Positions 10,834 through 23,317 are shown, numbered from the stretch's first letter. The stretch is DNA of 64,000 nt from Pectobacterium carotovorum (GCF_033898505.1 NZ_JAXAFK010000002.1:310001-374000); one strand, 5' to 3'. Program-made: numbers and translations. The notes: generated from the sequence alone by a model not told the origin.

Positions 10834-12300
10834 ATGCAAACGTTAAATCGTCGTAACTTCCCCGGTCGTCAACACCCGGATCGTGTTATCCAGTTTGGTG
10901 AAGGTAACTTCCTGCGCGCCTTCGTCGACTGGCAGTTGGATTTGCTGAATGAACATACCGATCTGGATGCGGGCATTGTCGTTGTTCGTCCGATCGATTC
11001 CGATTTCCCGCCCGCGCTGGACACTCAGGATGGGTTGTACACCACCATTATCCGCGGTCTGAACGAGCAGGGTGAAGCCGTGCGCGAACCCCGTCTGATC
11101 CGTTCGGTAAACCGTGAAATCAACGTGTACCGTCAGTTCGATGAGTATCTGGCACTGGCGCACGATCCAAACATTCGTTTTGTTTTCTCCAATACCACCG
11201 AAGCGGGTATCAGCTATCACGCGGAAGACCGCCTGAACGACGCGCCGCCAGTCAGCTTCCCGGCGAAATTAACCCGTCTGCTGTATGAGCGTTTCTGCCA
11301 TTTTGACGGCGCAGCGGATAAAGGCTGGGTGCTGTTACCGTGCGAACTGATTGATTATAACGGCGTGGCGCTGAAAGAGCTGGTGCTGCGCTATGCCGCA
11401 CAGTGGAAGCTGACGCCAACGTTTACCGCCTGGCTGAACGATCACAACACCTTCTGCTCGACGCTGGTAGACCGCATTGTGACGGGTTACCCACGTGCCG
11501 AAGTTGAAGCGCTAGAGCAGGAAATGGGCTACAAGGATACCTTCTGGGACACGGCGGAACATTTCTATCTGTTTGTGATTCAGGGGCCACAGTGGCTGGC
11601 GGAAGAGCTGCGTCTGAACAAGTTGGATCTGAACGTTCGTATCGTTGATGACATCAAGCCGTATAAAGAACGTAAAGTGGCGATTCTCAACGGTGCCCAT
11701 ACCGCGCTGGTGCCGGTGGCATTCCTGGCGGGTCTGGATACCGTTGGCGAGTCGATGGATGATGCCCTGATTGGCAAATTCGTGGAAAAAACCATTGCCG
11801 AAGAGATTGTGCCGGTACTGGATTTGCCGCATGACGAACTGACCTCGTTTGCTCAGGCTGTGCTAAGCCGCTTCCGTAACCCTTTCATTCAGCATCAGCT
11901 GTTATCTATCTCGCTGAATGGTATGACCAAATTCCGCACCCGTATCCTGCCGCAACTGCTGACTTACCGCGAGCGCCACGGTGAACTGCCTGCACGCTTG
12001 ACGTTTGCGCTGGCGGCCTTGATTGCGTTCTATCGCGGCGAGCGCAGCGGTGAAGGCGATGCGTTGCAAACCTACCCGTTGCAGGACGATGCACACTGGC
12101 TGGAGCGTTATTCCACGCTGTGGGCGGGCGTAAAAGAAAACACCGTCAGCCTGGCTGAGCTGGTGAATGTAGTACTGCGCGATGCCGATCACTGGGAACA
12201 GGATTTAACACAGGTTCCTGGCCTGGCTGCGCAGGTGACTGAACAGTTGCAAACCATCGTTGAGCGCGGCATGCGCGCAGCCGTGGAAGGTTATTGCTAA
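10834..12300 (+). CDS. uxaB: Tagaturonate reductase (altronate oxidoreductase) UxaB
   Basis: NADH-dependent reduction of D-tagaturonate to D-altronate. The 488-residue protein belongs to the mannitol dehydrogenase superfamily. It has an N-terminal Rossmann segment ([19 protein letters not shown]) and the C-terminal helical domain with the conserved Lys-rich region [20 protein letters not shown]. It is slightly longer than the E. coli enzyme (483). The ATG at 10834 follows a CTGAGGTAG ribosome site. uxaA starts 19 bases after its stop, so the two are cotranscribed. Confidence 0.95.
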   Translation: MQTLNRRNFPGRQHPDRVIQFGEGNFLRAFVDWQLDLLNEHTDLDAGIVVVRPIDSDFPPALDTQDGLYTTIIRGLNEQGEAVREPRLIRSVNREINVYRQFDEYLALAHDPNIRFVFSNTTEAGISYHAEDRLNDAPPVSFPAKLTRLLYERFCHFDGAADKGWVLLPCELIDYNGVALKELVLRYAAQWKLTPTFTAWLNDHNTFCSTLVDRIVTGYPRAEVEALEQEMGYKDTFWDTAEHFYLFVIQGPQWLAEELRLNKLDLNVRIVDDIKPYKERKVAILNGAHTALVPVAFLAGLDTVGESMDDALIGKFVEKTIAEEIVPVLDLPHDELTSFAQAVLSRFRNPFIQHQLLSISLNGMTKFRTRILPQLLTYRERHGELPARLTFALAALIAFYRGERSGEGDALQTYPLQDDAHWLERYSTLWAGVKENTVSLAELVNVVLRDADHWEQDLTQVPGLAAQVTEQLQTIVERGMRAAVEGYC

Positions 12301-12319
12301 TCAGCAAGAAGGGTTATCC

Positions 12320-13810
12320 ATGCAAAGTATTATAAAAATTCATTCTCTGGACAATGTGGCTGTCGCCCTGCGTGATGTTGAGCAAGGCGAAACGGTGTCG
12401 GTGGATAGCCATACGGTGACACTTCAGCAACCTGTCGTGCGCGGACATAAGTTCGCGCTGGAAACCATCGCACCGGGAGAAATGATTACCAAGTATGGCC
12501 TGCCGATCGGCCATGCGTTGGTGTCTATTGCTCCCGGAGAACACATCCATTCCCAGAATGCGAAAACCAATCTGAGCGATCTGGATGAATATCAGTATCA
12601 GCCTGAGTTCCTCGAACTGCCGCCACAGATGGGCGATCGGGACGTACAGCTCTATCGTCGCAAAAATGGCGATGTGGGTATCCGCAATGAGCTGTGGATC
12701 CTGCCAACCGTCGGTTGCGTGAACGGGATTGCTCGCCAGATCCAGCAGCGTTTCCTGAAAGAAACCAATGACGCGGAAGGGATCGACGGCGTTTATCTGT
12801 TTAGTCATACCTTCGGTTGTTCACAGCTCGGTCAGGATCACGAAAACACCCGTACGATGCTGCAAAACATGGTGCGTCACCCGAATGCGGGGGCGGTGCT
12901 GGTGATCGGTCTGGGGTGTGAGAACAATCAGGTTGATGCATTCCGCACGACGCTGGGCGATTTTGATTCCGATCGTGTAACGTTCATGGTGTGTCAGCAG
13001 CAGGACGATGAAGTGGAAGCCGGCCTGGAACGTCTGCATACGCTGTATGAGGCGATGCGTCATGACAAACGCGAGCCGGGTAAGCTGAGCGAACTGAAGT
13101 TTGGTCTGGAATGCGGTGGCTCTGATGGGCTATCCGGTATTACGGCCAACCCGCTGTTAGGCCGTTTCTCCGACTACCTGATCGCCAACGGCGGCACCAC
13201 CGTGCTGACCGAAGTACCGGAAATGTTCGGTGCGGAACGTATCCTGATGAGCCGCTGCCGTGATGAAGCCACGTTTGAGAAAACCGTGCACATGGTGAAC
13301 GATTTCAAACAGTACTTCATCGCGCACGACCAGCCGATTTACGAAAACCCATCGCCGGGTAATAAGGCGGGGGGAATCACCACGCTGGAAGAGAAATCAC
13401 TGGGCTGTACGCAAAAAGCCGGACAGAGCAAAGTGGTGGATGTACTGAAATATGGTGAGCGCTTACATACTCCGGGGCTCAACCTGCTCAGTGCGCCGGG
13501 GAATGATGCCGTCGCAACCAGCGCGCTGGCGGGGGCTGGCTGCCATATGGTGCTGTTCAGTACCGGACGCGGCACGCCTTACGGCGGATTCGTACCTACC
13601 GTAAAACTGGCGACCAACAGTGAACTGGCGAAGAAGAAACCGCACTGGATTGATTTCGATGCGGGGCGTCTGATCCATGACATGCCGATGGATGAGCTGC
13701 TGAGCCAGTTCGTAGAGCTGATTGTCGAGATTGCTGACGGCAAGCGGACGAAGAATGAAGTGAACGACTTCCGCGAATTAGCCATATTTAAGAGCGGCGT
13801 GACGTTGTAA
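12320..13810 (+). CDS. uxaA: Altronate dehydratase UxaA
   Basis: Dehydrates D-altronate to 2-keto-3-deoxygluconate, the end point of the Uxa branch. The 496-residue protein has an N-terminal SAF domain (about residues 1-90) followed by the UxaA/GarD catalytic region. The Cys-containing motifs FSHTFGCSQLGQ, GLGCENNQ and LECGGSDGLSG are present. I chose the ATG at 12320 (MQSIIKIH) because it sits behind an AAGGGTT ribosome site and matches the family start. The open frame begins earlier inside uxaB. Confidence 0.95.
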   Translation: MQSIIKIHSLDNVAVALRDVEQGETVSVDSHTVTLQQPVVRGHKFALETIAPGEMITKYGLPIGHALVSIAPGEHIHSQNAKTNLSDLDEYQYQPEFLELPPQMGDRDVQLYRRKNGDVGIRNELWILPTVGCVNGIARQIQQRFLKETNDAEGIDGVYLFSHTFGCSQLGQDHENTRTMLQNMVRHPNAGAVLVIGLGCENNQVDAFRTTLGDFDSDRVTFMVCQQQDDEVEAGLERLHTLYEAMRHDKREPGKLSELKFGLECGGSDGLSGITANPLLGRFSDYLIANGGTTVLTEVPEMFGAERILMSRCRDEATFEKTVHMVNDFKQYFIAHDQPIYENPSPGNKAGGITTLEEKSLGCTQKAGQSKVVDVLKYGERLHTPGLNLLSAPGNDAVATSALAGAGCHMVLFSTGRGTPYGGFVPTVKLATNSELAKKKPHWIDFDAGRLIHDMPMDELLSQFVELIVEIADGKRTKNEVNDFRELAIFKSGVTL

Positions 13811-13833
13811 ATTCTATCCATTCCAATTAAAAT

Positions 13834-13872
13834 AAAACGGCGTTTCATTTTTATAATGGCGCCGTTTTTTTT
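13834..13872 (+). terminator. Rho-independent terminator of uxaBA
   Basis: AACGGCG pairs with CGCCGTT around an AT-rich loop and is followed by eight T residues, 24 bases after the uxaA stop. Confidence 0.85.
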
Positions 13873-13899
13873 CGCCACAACTTTTTAGAGGCAGGGATC

Positions 13900-14430
13900 A
13901 TGACACATTATTGGATTGCCCAGTCTGTTGGTGTACTGGCGTTTCTGGTCGGTATCACCATGTTTTTCAACCGTAACGATAAAAAATTCAAAATACAGCT
14001 CTCAGCATACAGCGCCGTCATTGGTCTGCATTTCTTCCTGATGGGGGCAAATGCGGCAGGTGCCAGCGCATTGTTGAACTCGGCACGTACGCTAATCTCA
14101 CTGAAAACACACAACATCCTCGTGATGTTTGTCTTTATCTCACTGACGCTGCTCTTTGGTTTGTCAGGTATGCACCATGCGATGGAGCTGTTGCCGATAG
14201 CGGGCACGGTTGCCAGTACCTGGGCGCTGTTTCGTACGTCTGGGCTGACGACGCGCTGCGTGATGTGGTGCTCAACCGCCTGCTGGGTGGTACATAATAT
14301 CTGGCTGGGATCGATTGGTGGATCGCTGATCGAAGGCAGTTTCCTGCTGATGAACGGCTTTAACATCATCCGCTTCTGGCGTATGCAGCAGCGCGGCATC
14401 GATCCTTTCAGCGTAGAGAATAAAGCGTAA
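13900..14430 (+). CDS. ygjV: YgjV-family inner membrane protein
   Basis: A 176-residue protein of the YgjV family (E. coli homologue 183 residues) with six or so hydrophobic helices and short loops. An AGGCAGGGA ribosome site precedes the ATG. It lies between uxaA and sstT as in E. coli, but is cut off from uxaA by a terminator. Function is unknown. The distinctive segments VGVLAFLVGITMFFNRNDKK and NIWLGSIGGSLIEGSFLLMN support the family call. Confidence 0.85.
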   Translation: MTHYWIAQSVGVLAFLVGITMFFNRNDKKFKIQLSAYSAVIGLHFFLMGANAAGASALLNSARTLISLKTHNILVMFVFISLTLLFGLSGMHHAMELLPIAGTVASTWALFRTSGLTTRCVMWCSTACWVVHNIWLGSIGGSLIEGSFLLMNGFNIIRFWRMQQRGIDPFSVENKA

Positions 14431-14853
14431 TTTCAAGTATCGCGCTTGCTGTATGTGGGAATGTGGACGTTATCCGGCGTAAGAAATTATGCTGAGGAGA
14501 TAGCAGGCTTAGGATGAGTCGCATGGATGCGGCGAAAGCTTGCGCCACGTCTGACAAAAACGTCGAGACGTTTTTGAACAGTACTTGTGCTGGCCCGAAG
14601 GGAGAGTCCCATTTATGGGGCGAGTAAACGTGTCGCAAGCGGTCCGTTAAGCCTGATACCGACGAAGGCATCGCGCAGCGACATAATTTAGCCAAAAGCC
14701 AGGGTTCACAGGGCGACGGCGCTGAGCCGCCCTGTGTCGGGCGCGTGCTACGAGGTAGCATGAAAATGACGGTATTGTGGCACACGAAACTGTCTCCGCA
14801 TCAGAATAAAACATGACTAAGAGACAGCTCTGGAAGGGTTAGCCCCTAATCAA
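14431..14853. repeat. 423-base hairpin-rich intergenic element, no gene
   Basis: No convincing gene is present. At least three strong inverted repeats lie close together. One is CAAAAACGTC with its complement at 14555-14576. A second is CACAGGGCG with CGCCCTGTG at 14707-14736. The third is GCTAC-GAG-GTAGC near 14747-14761. The density of structure and the G+C-balanced composition suggest a dispersed intergenic repeat family. It lies between convergent ygjV and sstT. Confidence 0.5.
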
Positions 14854-16101
14854 TTACAGCAAATTCAAACGCTCTTTTTCCGCTAGCTTGGCATCTTCCG
14901 CGTGACACACGGCGGCGATGAACATTACGTCCGTTGAGGAGTTCACCGCGGTTTCTGCGGAGTCCTGCAAGACGCCGATGATGAAGCCAACCGCGACCAC
15001 CTGCATAGCGATATCGTTGGAGATACCGAACATGCTGCATGCCAGCGGGATCAGCAGCAGTGAACCACCCGCCACGCCCGATGCGCCACAGGCACACAGC
15101 GACGCCACGACGCTGAGCAGCAGCGCGGTCGGCACGTCAATCTGAATACCCAGCGTATGCGCAGCGGCCAGCGTCAGCACCGTAATGGTAATCGCAGCGC
15201 CTGCCATATTGATGGTTGCACCTAGCGGGATGGCGACAGAGTAGGTGTCTTCATCCAGATTCAGCTTGCGGCACAGTTCCATATTCACCGGAATGTTGGC
15301 AGCGGAACTGCGGGTAAAGAAGGCCGTCACGCCGCTCTCGCGCAGGCAGCGCAGCACCAGCGGATAAGGGTTGCTGCGAATCTTCCAGTAGACGATCAGC
15401 GGGTTGATCACCAGCGCCACCAGCAGCATACCACCAATCAACACCATCAGCAGGTGGGCGTAGCCCCACAGCGCGCCGAAGCCGGTTTCCGCCAGCGTTG
15501 ATGCGACCAGACCGAAAATCCCCAGCGGTGCGAAACGAATCACGACGCGCACAATCATGGTGACCGCGTTGGAAGCATCGTTAATCATGCTCTTGGTGCT
15601 GTCCGAACCGTGGCGGAACGCAATACCCAGACCAACGGCCCAAACCAGAATACCGATGTAATTGGCATTCAGCAGGGCGTGAATCGGGTTGGCGATGACG
15701 CTCATCAACAGCCCTTCCAGTACTTCGACAATACCTGATGGCGGTGTGATGTCGGTAGCCTGCGCGTTGAGCGCCAGCGTAGAAGGGAAGAGAACGCTGA
15801 GCACAACGGCAATCAGCGCCGCAGAGAAGGTTCCGATGAGGTAAAGAAACAGGATCGGGCGGATATTGGTTTTCTGCCCTTGCTGGTGGTTAGCGATAGA
15901 CGCCATGACCAGCACCAATACCAGAACGGGGGCGACGGCTTTCAATGCGCCGACGAACAGCGTTCCCAATAAACCGGCAGCCAGCGCGGCCTGCGTAGAC
16001 AGCGAGGCCAGAATAATCCCGGCTGCGAGCCCCAGAAGAATCTGTTTAACCAGGCTGCCGCGAGTAATGTACTGCAAAAAACGAGACTGTTGAGTTTCCA
16101 T
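14854..16101 (-). CDS. sstT: Sodium:serine/threonine symporter SstT
   Basis: A 415-residue dicarboxylate/amino acid:cation symporter family protein, one residue longer than E. coli SstT. The family signatures [14 protein letters not shown] (the serine-rich hairpin) and [16 protein letters not shown] (substrate and sodium site) are visible. It takes up serine and threonine with sodium across the inner membrane. It is transcribed alone; the neighbour ygjV is convergent. Confidence 0.95.
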   Translation of the reverse strand: METQQSRFLQYITRGSLVKQILLGLAAGIILASLSTQAALAAGLLGTLFVGALKAVAPVLVLVLVMASIANHQQGQKTNIRPILFLYLIGTFSAALIAVVLSVLFPSTLALNAQATDITPPSGIVEVLEGLLMSVIANPIHALLNANYIGILVWAVGLGIAFRHGSDSTKSMINDASNAVTMIVRVVIRFAPLGIFGLVASTLAETGFGALWGYAHLLMVLIGGMLLVALVINPLIVYWKIRSNPYPLVLRCLRESGVTAFFTRSSAANIPVNMELCRKLNLDEDTYSVAIPLGATINMAGAAITITVLTLAAAHTLGIQIDVPTALLLSVVASLCACGASGVAGGSLLLIPLACSMFGISNDIAMQVVAVGFIIGVLQDSAETAVNSSTDVMFIAAVCHAEDAKLAEKERLNLL

Positions 16102-16420
16102 AATTTTGACGGGATAACCGTTCCGCTAAGTGGTTGTCTGTACGGATTTGGCACCTCTGACATGCGTCGGGTGATTTTTTCTTTCCGTAACGAAATGTGT
16201 TTGCACGTGTCAGTATATGAAAATTTATTTTTGAGAAAAGCAATGATGTGGTTTTTTATGACGGACATCCTTGTCCGTCACCCTACGGGCCGTTGCTGCG
16301 CAACGTTGAAAAACGTTCCTGACGTTTTTTTATCACGGACATCCTTGTCCGTCGCCCTAAGATGGAGTGAGGAAAGGGTCTCCGCACAGTGAAATCCGTG
16401 CGGAGAAGAGGGGGAGAGGA
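16102..16420. other. 319-base gap between sstT and alx
   Basis: Holds the sstT promoter region and, nearer alx, a pair of direct repeats (16251-16285 and 16324-16359). No gene is seen. Confidence 0.6.
16251..16359. repeat. Two direct copies of a hairpin-forming repeat
   Basis: Each copy reads T-run, then ACGGACATCCTTGTCCGTC, then CCCTA. Copies start at 16251 and 16324. The core folds into a 7-bp stem (ACGGACA with TGTCCGT) with a 4-base loop. The spacer also holds an AACGTT/AACGTC-rich hairpin. Confidence 0.6.
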
Positions 16421-17374
16421 TTAACGCTCGGCGCGCTTGTTCACCCAGACGTTGATCAGCATGGTGATGATCAAAATGCTGGCAACGACACCCAGAGAAA
16501 TCGCCACCGGAATATGGAAAATGTCGATGAGCATCATCTTGGTACCAATGAAGATCAGGATGACGGCCAGGCCATATTTCAACAGCGAGAAGCGCTCAGC
16601 CACACCAGCCAGCAGGAAGTACATCGCACGCAGGCCCAGAATAGCGAACAGGTTCGACGTCAGCACGATAAAGGGATCGGTCGTGACGGCGAAAATAGCC
16701 GGGATACTGTCGACGGCGAAAATGACGTCGCTGATTTCAACCATGATCAGCACCAGAAACAGCGGGGTGGCATACAGGATGCCGTTACGGCGGACGAAGA
16801 ACTTTTCGTTCTCGATGGTATCCGTCATGCGCAAACGGCTACGCAGCCAGCGTACCAGCGGCTTGTCGCCGATCGCCCCGTCATCTTCTTTCGCCAGCGC
16901 CATTTTGAGGCCGGTGAACAGCAGGAACGCACCGAACACGTAGAGCAGCCACTGGAACTGTGTGACCAGCCAACTGCCGCCAAACACCATCAGCGTTCTG
17001 AGAACGATGGCGCCTAACACGCCGTAAATCAGCACGCGGCGTTGGTATTGTGGGGGAACGGCGAAGTAACCGAACAGCATCAGCCAGACGAAGACGTTAT
17101 CAACGGCAAGCGCTTTCTCGATCAAATAACCGGTCAGGAAGGCCAGCGACTGGGCATTGGCAACCTCGCGACCCATTGTGCCGTCCAGATACCACCAGAA
17201 ACCGGCGTTGAACAGCAGCGAGAGCGTAACCCAGATGATAGACCAGACGGCAGCCTGCTTGAACGTCATTACCGTCGACCCTTTGCGCCCTTGATAGAGC
17301 AGGTCGATGGCCAGCATCACTATAACAATGGCAGCGAAGCTGCCCCATAACCATGGCGTGCCGATGGTGTGCAT
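16421..17374 (-). CDS. alx: TerC-family membrane protein Alx (manganese/alkali-responsive)
   Basis: A 317-residue polytopic membrane protein of the TerC family. The acidic membrane motifs [20 protein letters not shown] and [19 protein letters not shown] are intact; both carry the Asp residues typical of metal transport. E. coli Alx (321 residues) is induced at high pH and by manganese and is thought to export Mn2+. I chose the ATG at 17374 ([11 protein letters not shown]); the open frame continues upstream through the structured leader. Expression is controlled by the riboswitch at 17441-17600. Confidence 0.94.
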   Translation of the reverse strand: MHTIGTPWLWGSFAAIVIVMLAIDLLYQGRKGSTVMTFKQAAVWSIIWVTLSLLFNAGFWWYLDGTMGREVANAQSLAFLTGYLIEKALAVDNVFVWLMLFGYFAVPPQYQRRVLIYGVLGAIVLRTLMVFGGSWLVTQFQWLLYVFGAFLLFTGLKMALAKEDDGAIGDKPLVRWLRSRLRMTDTIENEKFFVRRNGILYATPLFLVLIMVEISDVIFAVDSIPAIFAVTTDPFIVLTSNLFAILGLRAMYFLLAGVAERFSLLKYGLAVILIFIGTKMMLIDIFHIPVAISLGVVASILIITMLINVWVNKRAER

Positions 17375-17393
17375 AGCAAGATCCTTAAATAGA

Positions 17394-17432
17394 AACAAAA
17401 ACGGCCAACGTCGGAAGGACGCTGGCCGCTTG
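17394..17432 (-). terminator. Terminator hairpin between the riboswitch and alx
   Basis: On the minus strand, CGGCCAGCGTC pairs with GACGTTGGCCG and runs into TTTTTT, ending about 20 bases before the alx start. Placed directly after the aptamer, it looks like an expression platform. Confidence 0.75.
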
Positions 17433-17440
17433 TTATTAAA

Positions 17441-17600
17441 GCTGCAAATGCACCTCGCCTTCCGGCAAGGTCTCACTTACAACATTAATGAAGCTGTCTC
17501 ATCAAGAATTGAGCTTTTCATCAAAGTTGCCCAGTAACCGGATGCGGAACGCATCGTAATGACGATTAGCTGGCGGAAAAGTTACTCCCCTTTGCCTGAC
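17441..17600 (-). ncRNA. yybP-ykoY manganese riboswitch (PRE element, SraF) in the alx leader
   Basis: Read on the minus strand, the leader contains the conserved blocks of the yybP-ykoY aptamer. In order these are AAAGGGGAGTA, GTCATTACG, GGGCAACTTTGATGAAAAGC and GTGAGACCTTGCCGGAAGGC followed by GAGGTGC. These match the E. coli alx leader. The family senses Mn2+, and in E. coli the element also responds to alkaline pH. The recognition is by eye and should be confirmed with a covariance model. Confidence 0.88.
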
Positions 17601-17646
17601 AGAAGATAGGTGAAAAGATGATCTTGGTCAAATAATTATCGCTGCT

Positions 17647-18645
17647 TTACTCCGCGTTTCCCGGTGCGGCGGCGTCGGCAGGAAACACGACGCCGGTTTG
17701 GCGGCGAATTTCCGTCAGCAGCCTGGAGACGGTGCGCGATCGCGCCAGTTCCGCATGGTTGATGTCGTTATCGCTTACCAGCGTGGCAAAGACTTCCGCT
17801 TCGTACAGCATGCTGTTGATATGCTGCGGCTGGCTGAGATCCAACTGTTTCCCTTCACGCGGAATGAATTTCACGTTATGGCATTCGGAGACTTTTTCAA
17901 TCACCAGCGAACCGTCTTCCCCCTGAATTTCACTGGGTATCGCGGAGTGGCTGACTTTGGAATGGATGATGGTGACATCGAAATCGCCGTAATTCAGGAT
18001 GACGCTGCCATGTGCGTCGACCCCGCTTTCCAATAGCGTCGCGCTGGCCTGCGTGGTGCACGGTTCGCCCCACAGCGCCACGGCGAAGGCTAAGCAGTAG
18101 TAGCCGATATCCATGATGGAACCGTTGGAGAATGCAGGATTAAACGTATTCGGGTTCTCGCCCGCCAGATAGCGTGGGTAGCGTGAAGAATACTGGCAGT
18201 AATTCAGCACCACTTTACGCAATCTGCCAACTTTCGGCAGCGCCTGCTGTATCACGCTAAAATTGGGCAGGCTGGCAGTTTTGAACGCTTCAAAGAGCAC
18301 GACCTGATTTTCTCTGGCGCAAGCGATCATCTGTTCAACTTCATAGCGGTTGGAAGCCAGCGGCTTTTCACAAATGACGTGCTTACCGTGGCTCAGGAAG
18401 AGCAGTGCCTGTTCGCAGTGCAGCGCGTTAGGGCTGGCCAGATACACGGCGTCGATAAGGTCGGATTTCGCCATGGCTTCCAGTGAATCAAAGAGCGTAT
18501 CCACCATGTAGTCGGCCTGAAACGGCTGCGCTTTTTCTGCCGTGCGCGAATAGATGGCGGTGAGCTTCAGCTTGCCGGTTTCGTGGGCGGCATCAACAAA
18601 CTGACGGGTGATCCAACTGGTTCCTACAATAGCGAAGCGAATCAT
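17647..18645 (-). CDS. ygjR: Gfo/Idh/MocA-family oxidoreductase YgjR
   Basis: A 332-residue NAD(P)-dependent oxidoreductase. The N-terminal Rossmann motif is RFAIVGTSWITRQF. The family signature Glu-Lys-Pro (ICEKPLASN) lies near residue 95, and an alpha/beta substrate domain follows (NGSIMDIGYYCL). E. coli YgjR has no proven substrate. The ATG at 18645 matches the E. coli N-terminus; an upstream ATG at 18669 would add eight residues. It is divergent from rlmG. Confidence 0.9.
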   Translation of the reverse strand: MIRFAIVGTSWITRQFVDAAHETGKLKLTAIYSRTAEKAQPFQADYMVDTLFDSLEAMAKSDLIDAVYLASPNALHCEQALLFLSHGKHVICEKPLASNRYEVEQMIACARENQVVLFEAFKTASLPNFSVIQQALPKVGRLRKVVLNYCQYSSRYPRYLAGENPNTFNPAFSNGSIMDIGYYCLAFAVALWGEPCTTQASATLLESGVDAHGSVILNYGDFDVTIIHSKVSHSAIPSEIQGEDGSLVIEKVSECHNVKFIPREGKQLDLSQPQHINSMLYEAEVFATLVSDNDINHAELARSRTVSRLLTEIRRQTGVVFPADAAAPGNAE

Positions 18646-18806
18646 AAGCGTTTGGTATCCTGAAGGCATGGGTAATGACTATGGAGATTATCACGGTGAA
18701 ATGACAAGGCAACGTCAATCATTTCCCGTTCCGGCAGAGAAAAGCATTTACTGACGGGCTATTTTAAGGGATAAACAGCGCAAATTTTATGATGCAGGAG
18801 AGGCCA

Positions 18807-19946
18807 ATGAGCCAACTCGAATTGGAAACGTGCAACCTGACGTTGGTGCGTTACCCTCAGGTCGCTGAAAATTCGGCGCTACAGGCGTGGGATGCCGCAG
18901 ATGAATACCTGCTGCGTGAGCTGGCCACGATGGAAATCGCGCCGGGCCCGCGTCTGATTTTCAATGATACGTTTGGTGCGCTGGCCTGCGGCTTGCAGGC
19001 GCAGTCGCCGGTCAGTATCAGCGACTCTTACCTGAGCCAACTGGCAACGCGGCACAATCTGGAACTGAACGGTTATGATGCCGATGCGGTAACGCTGTTG
19101 GATAGCATGGCGGATCTACCCGATGCGCCCGCGCTGGTGGTGATAAGGATCCCCAAAACGATCGCGCTGCTGGAGCACCAGTTGAGAATGTTGCGTAAGG
19201 TCGTCACGCCGCAAACACGCATCATTGCCGGAGCGAAGGCTCGGGATATTCACACCTCTACATTGCAACTGTTTGAACGCGTGATGGGGCCGACGAAAAC
19301 CTCGCTGGCCTGGAAAAAGGCGCGTCTGGTTCACTGTGAGTGGGCGGAGTTAAAAGTCAGTGAGCAGTCACTCACTACCGAATGGGAACTGGATGGTTAC
19401 GGCTATCGTATTCAAAACCAGGCTAACGTGTATTCGCGTAATGGGCTGGATATCGGCGCACGTTTCTTTATGCAGCATTTGCCGGAACAGATCGACGGTA
19501 AGATCATCGATCTCGGTTGTGGCAACGGCGTCATTGGGCTGGCAGCGCTGAAAGCTAACCCGGAGGCCACCGTCGGCTTCTTTGATGAATCCTACATGGC
19601 GGTAGCCTCAAGCCAGATGAACGTTGAGGTTAACTGCCCGCAGGATGTTGAGCGCTGTAGCTTTGTGGTGAACCACGGATTGGCTCGCGTTAAGCGTGAT
19701 ACGTTGCAGGCGGTCTTGTGTAATCCGCCATTCCACCAGCAACAGGCCGTGACGGATGAAATCGCCTGGCAGATGTTTATGGATGCCCGTCGCTGCCTTC
19801 AGGTTGGCGGAGAACTGCGCATTGTGGGGAATCGCCATCTGGATTATTTCCACAAGCTGAAGCGTCTGTTCGGCAACTGTGAAACCGTCGCCAGCAACAC
19901 GAAGTTCGTCATACTGCGTGCGGTGAAAACGGGGTCGTCCCGCTAA
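18807..19946 (+). CDS. rlmG: 23S rRNA m2G1835 methyltransferase RlmG
   Basis: A SAM-dependent methyltransferase that modifies G1835 of 23S rRNA. Its 379 residues form two tandem Rossmann-like domains. The C-terminal one holds the SAM motif [16 protein letters not shown] and the catalytic NPPF motif ([10 protein letters not shown]). The ATG at 18807 follows a GGAGAGG ribosome site and matches the E. coli start; the frame begins at 18789. It lies between ygjR and fadH as in E. coli. Confidence 0.95.
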   Translation: MSQLELETCNLTLVRYPQVAENSALQAWDAADEYLLRELATMEIAPGPRLIFNDTFGALACGLQAQSPVSISDSYLSQLATRHNLELNGYDADAVTLLDSMADLPDAPALVVIRIPKTIALLEHQLRMLRKVVTPQTRIIAGAKARDIHTSTLQLFERVMGPTKTSLAWKKARLVHCEWAELKVSEQSLTTEWELDGYGYRIQNQANVYSRNGLDIGARFFMQHLPEQIDGKIIDLGCGNGVIGLAALKANPEATVGFFDESYMAVASSQMNVEVNCPQDVERCSFVVNHGLARVKRDTLQAVLCNPPFHQQQAVTDEIAWQMFMDARRCLQVGGELRIVGNRHLDYFHKLKRLFGNCETVASNTKFVILRAVKTGSSR

Positions 19947-19960
19947 CCCCCTCGCCTAAA

Positions 19961-22063
<2,103 letters not shown>

Positions 22064-22230
22064 CTAGCTGTAATTGAGAGAGTTGTGAAATTTATGTTTA
22101 TTTATTGTGATTGATGTCATTGCGAATCGTAGGGGGAAGCGCGTGCAGGCAAGGGATCGTGTGCCGGAGTGTTTGTTGTCGGGGGCGTGTGACATTATAA
22201 TCCGCGGGTTTATCGGGCAAAGGTACTGTT

Positions 22231-22527
22231 ATGCGGGTGGAAGAGTTGGAATATCGTCTGGATAGCGCACTCCGTGCGTTAGAGCAAAGCGTTCAGCGTC
22301 AGCAGCAGACGTGGCGGCAGGAACATCAGTCCCTCCAGCAGCAGTTGCTTCAGGCGAAAGAGCGTGATGCTTACCTTTGTACGCAGATTGAACGGCTCTC
22401 TGCGCAGTTGAGTGCGATGGACAGTTCGCCGGAGCGAAATCCGCTGCTTCAGAAAATGAAGGTCATTCATGCCCACCTTGATGCACTGGCACAAGAAGCC
22501 AGCGCGTTTAGACGTTCACTGCGGTAA
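22231..22527 (+). CDS. Small coiled-coil protein of unknown function
   Basis: A 98-residue, Gln- and Glu-rich protein predicted to be nearly all helix. Heptad-like Leu spacing runs from residue 3 to 60, with a second helix near residues 70-98. There is no signal peptide or membrane segment. An AAAGG ribosome site precedes the ATG. It lies alone between fadH and the spy-like gene. I recognise no family. Confidence 0.6.
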   Translation: MRVEELEYRLDSALRALEQSVQRQQQTWRQEHQSLQQQLLQAKERDAYLCTQIERLSAQLSAMDSSPERNPLLQKMKVIHAHLDALAQEASAFRRSLR

Positions 22528-22779
22528 CCGCTCCGCTGGTATTTTTTAGCCATATCGTGCCGCCGTGTTAATACGATATGTCGTACACCCTATTTCGTTA
22601 ACGTAATACTTCCGCTTCCTTACACAATTCCTCCTCATTCTCCATAATTGCCGCAAATGTGGAGCCGACGCTTGCAGATATTTACCCTTGCTCTAATTAA
22701 CTGAAGGTGTCGAGCCTATACTTTCTCTCGTAGCGCGGCAGCCGCCGTCGATAAGTCAATTCAGAGAGAGGAATGAAAT

Positions 22780-23268
22780 ATGCGTAAACTCACTGCAATG
22801 CTGGTTGCTTCTTCTTTGGCATTGGGCGCGGCAGGTATCGCGCATGCTAATGAAGCGCCGAAAGGTCCTGGCCCGGAACACAAGATGATGATGAAAGAGG
22901 GTCGGGAGCATCGTGGCATGATGGGGCCGGATGCGATGTTTAAGGAGCTGAATTTGACGGAAGCGCAGAAGCAGCAAATTAAAGACATCATGAAAGAGTC
23001 CCGCGAGAAAATGCACAAAGCGATGCAAGACGATCGTCGTGACATGCATAACCTGGTTGCATCAGATACCTTTGATGCTGCAAAAGCACAGGCACAGCTG
23101 GATAAAGCCGACGCGGCACACAAGGCCAGAATGCTTAACGGACTGGAAACCAAGAACAAGATTTACAACGTTCTGACGCCAGAACAGAAGAAACAGTACA
23201 ACGACAGCTTTGAAAAACGCCTGACTCAACCGCCAAAAGCTGACGGCAAGCCTGTTCCTGCGGAATAA
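22780..23268 (+). CDS. spy: Spy/CpxP-family periplasmic chaperone
   Basis: A 162-residue secreted protein with a signal peptide cleaved near AHA-NEA (residue 23). The mature part is rich in Met, Lys and His and carries the two family LTxxQ motifs (LTEAQKQQIK and LTPEQKKQYN). Spy is an ATP-independent chaperone cradle induced by envelope stress through Cpx and Bae; CpxP is its relative. The length and Met-rich N-terminus favour Spy. An AGAGAGGA ribosome site is clear. I could not identify a convincing CpxR box. Confidence 0.82.
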   Translation: MRKLTAMLVASSLALGAAGIAHANEAPKGPGPEHKMMMKEGREHRGMMGPDAMFKELNLTEAQKQQIKDIMKESREKMHKAMQDDRRDMHNLVASDTFDAAKAQAQLDKADAAHKARMLNGLETKNKIYNVLTPEQKKQYNDSFEKRLTQPPKADGKPVPAE

Positions 23269-23317
23269 CGTGTTATTTCATGAATCCGTGCGATATCTGA
23301 AATAGCTAAGCAGTAAG

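Noticed and set aside
14408..14785. 125-codon minus-strand frame between ygjV and sstT
   Set aside because: Overlaps the ygjV end and the hairpin-rich element; the sequence shows no family features and the start has no ribosome site.
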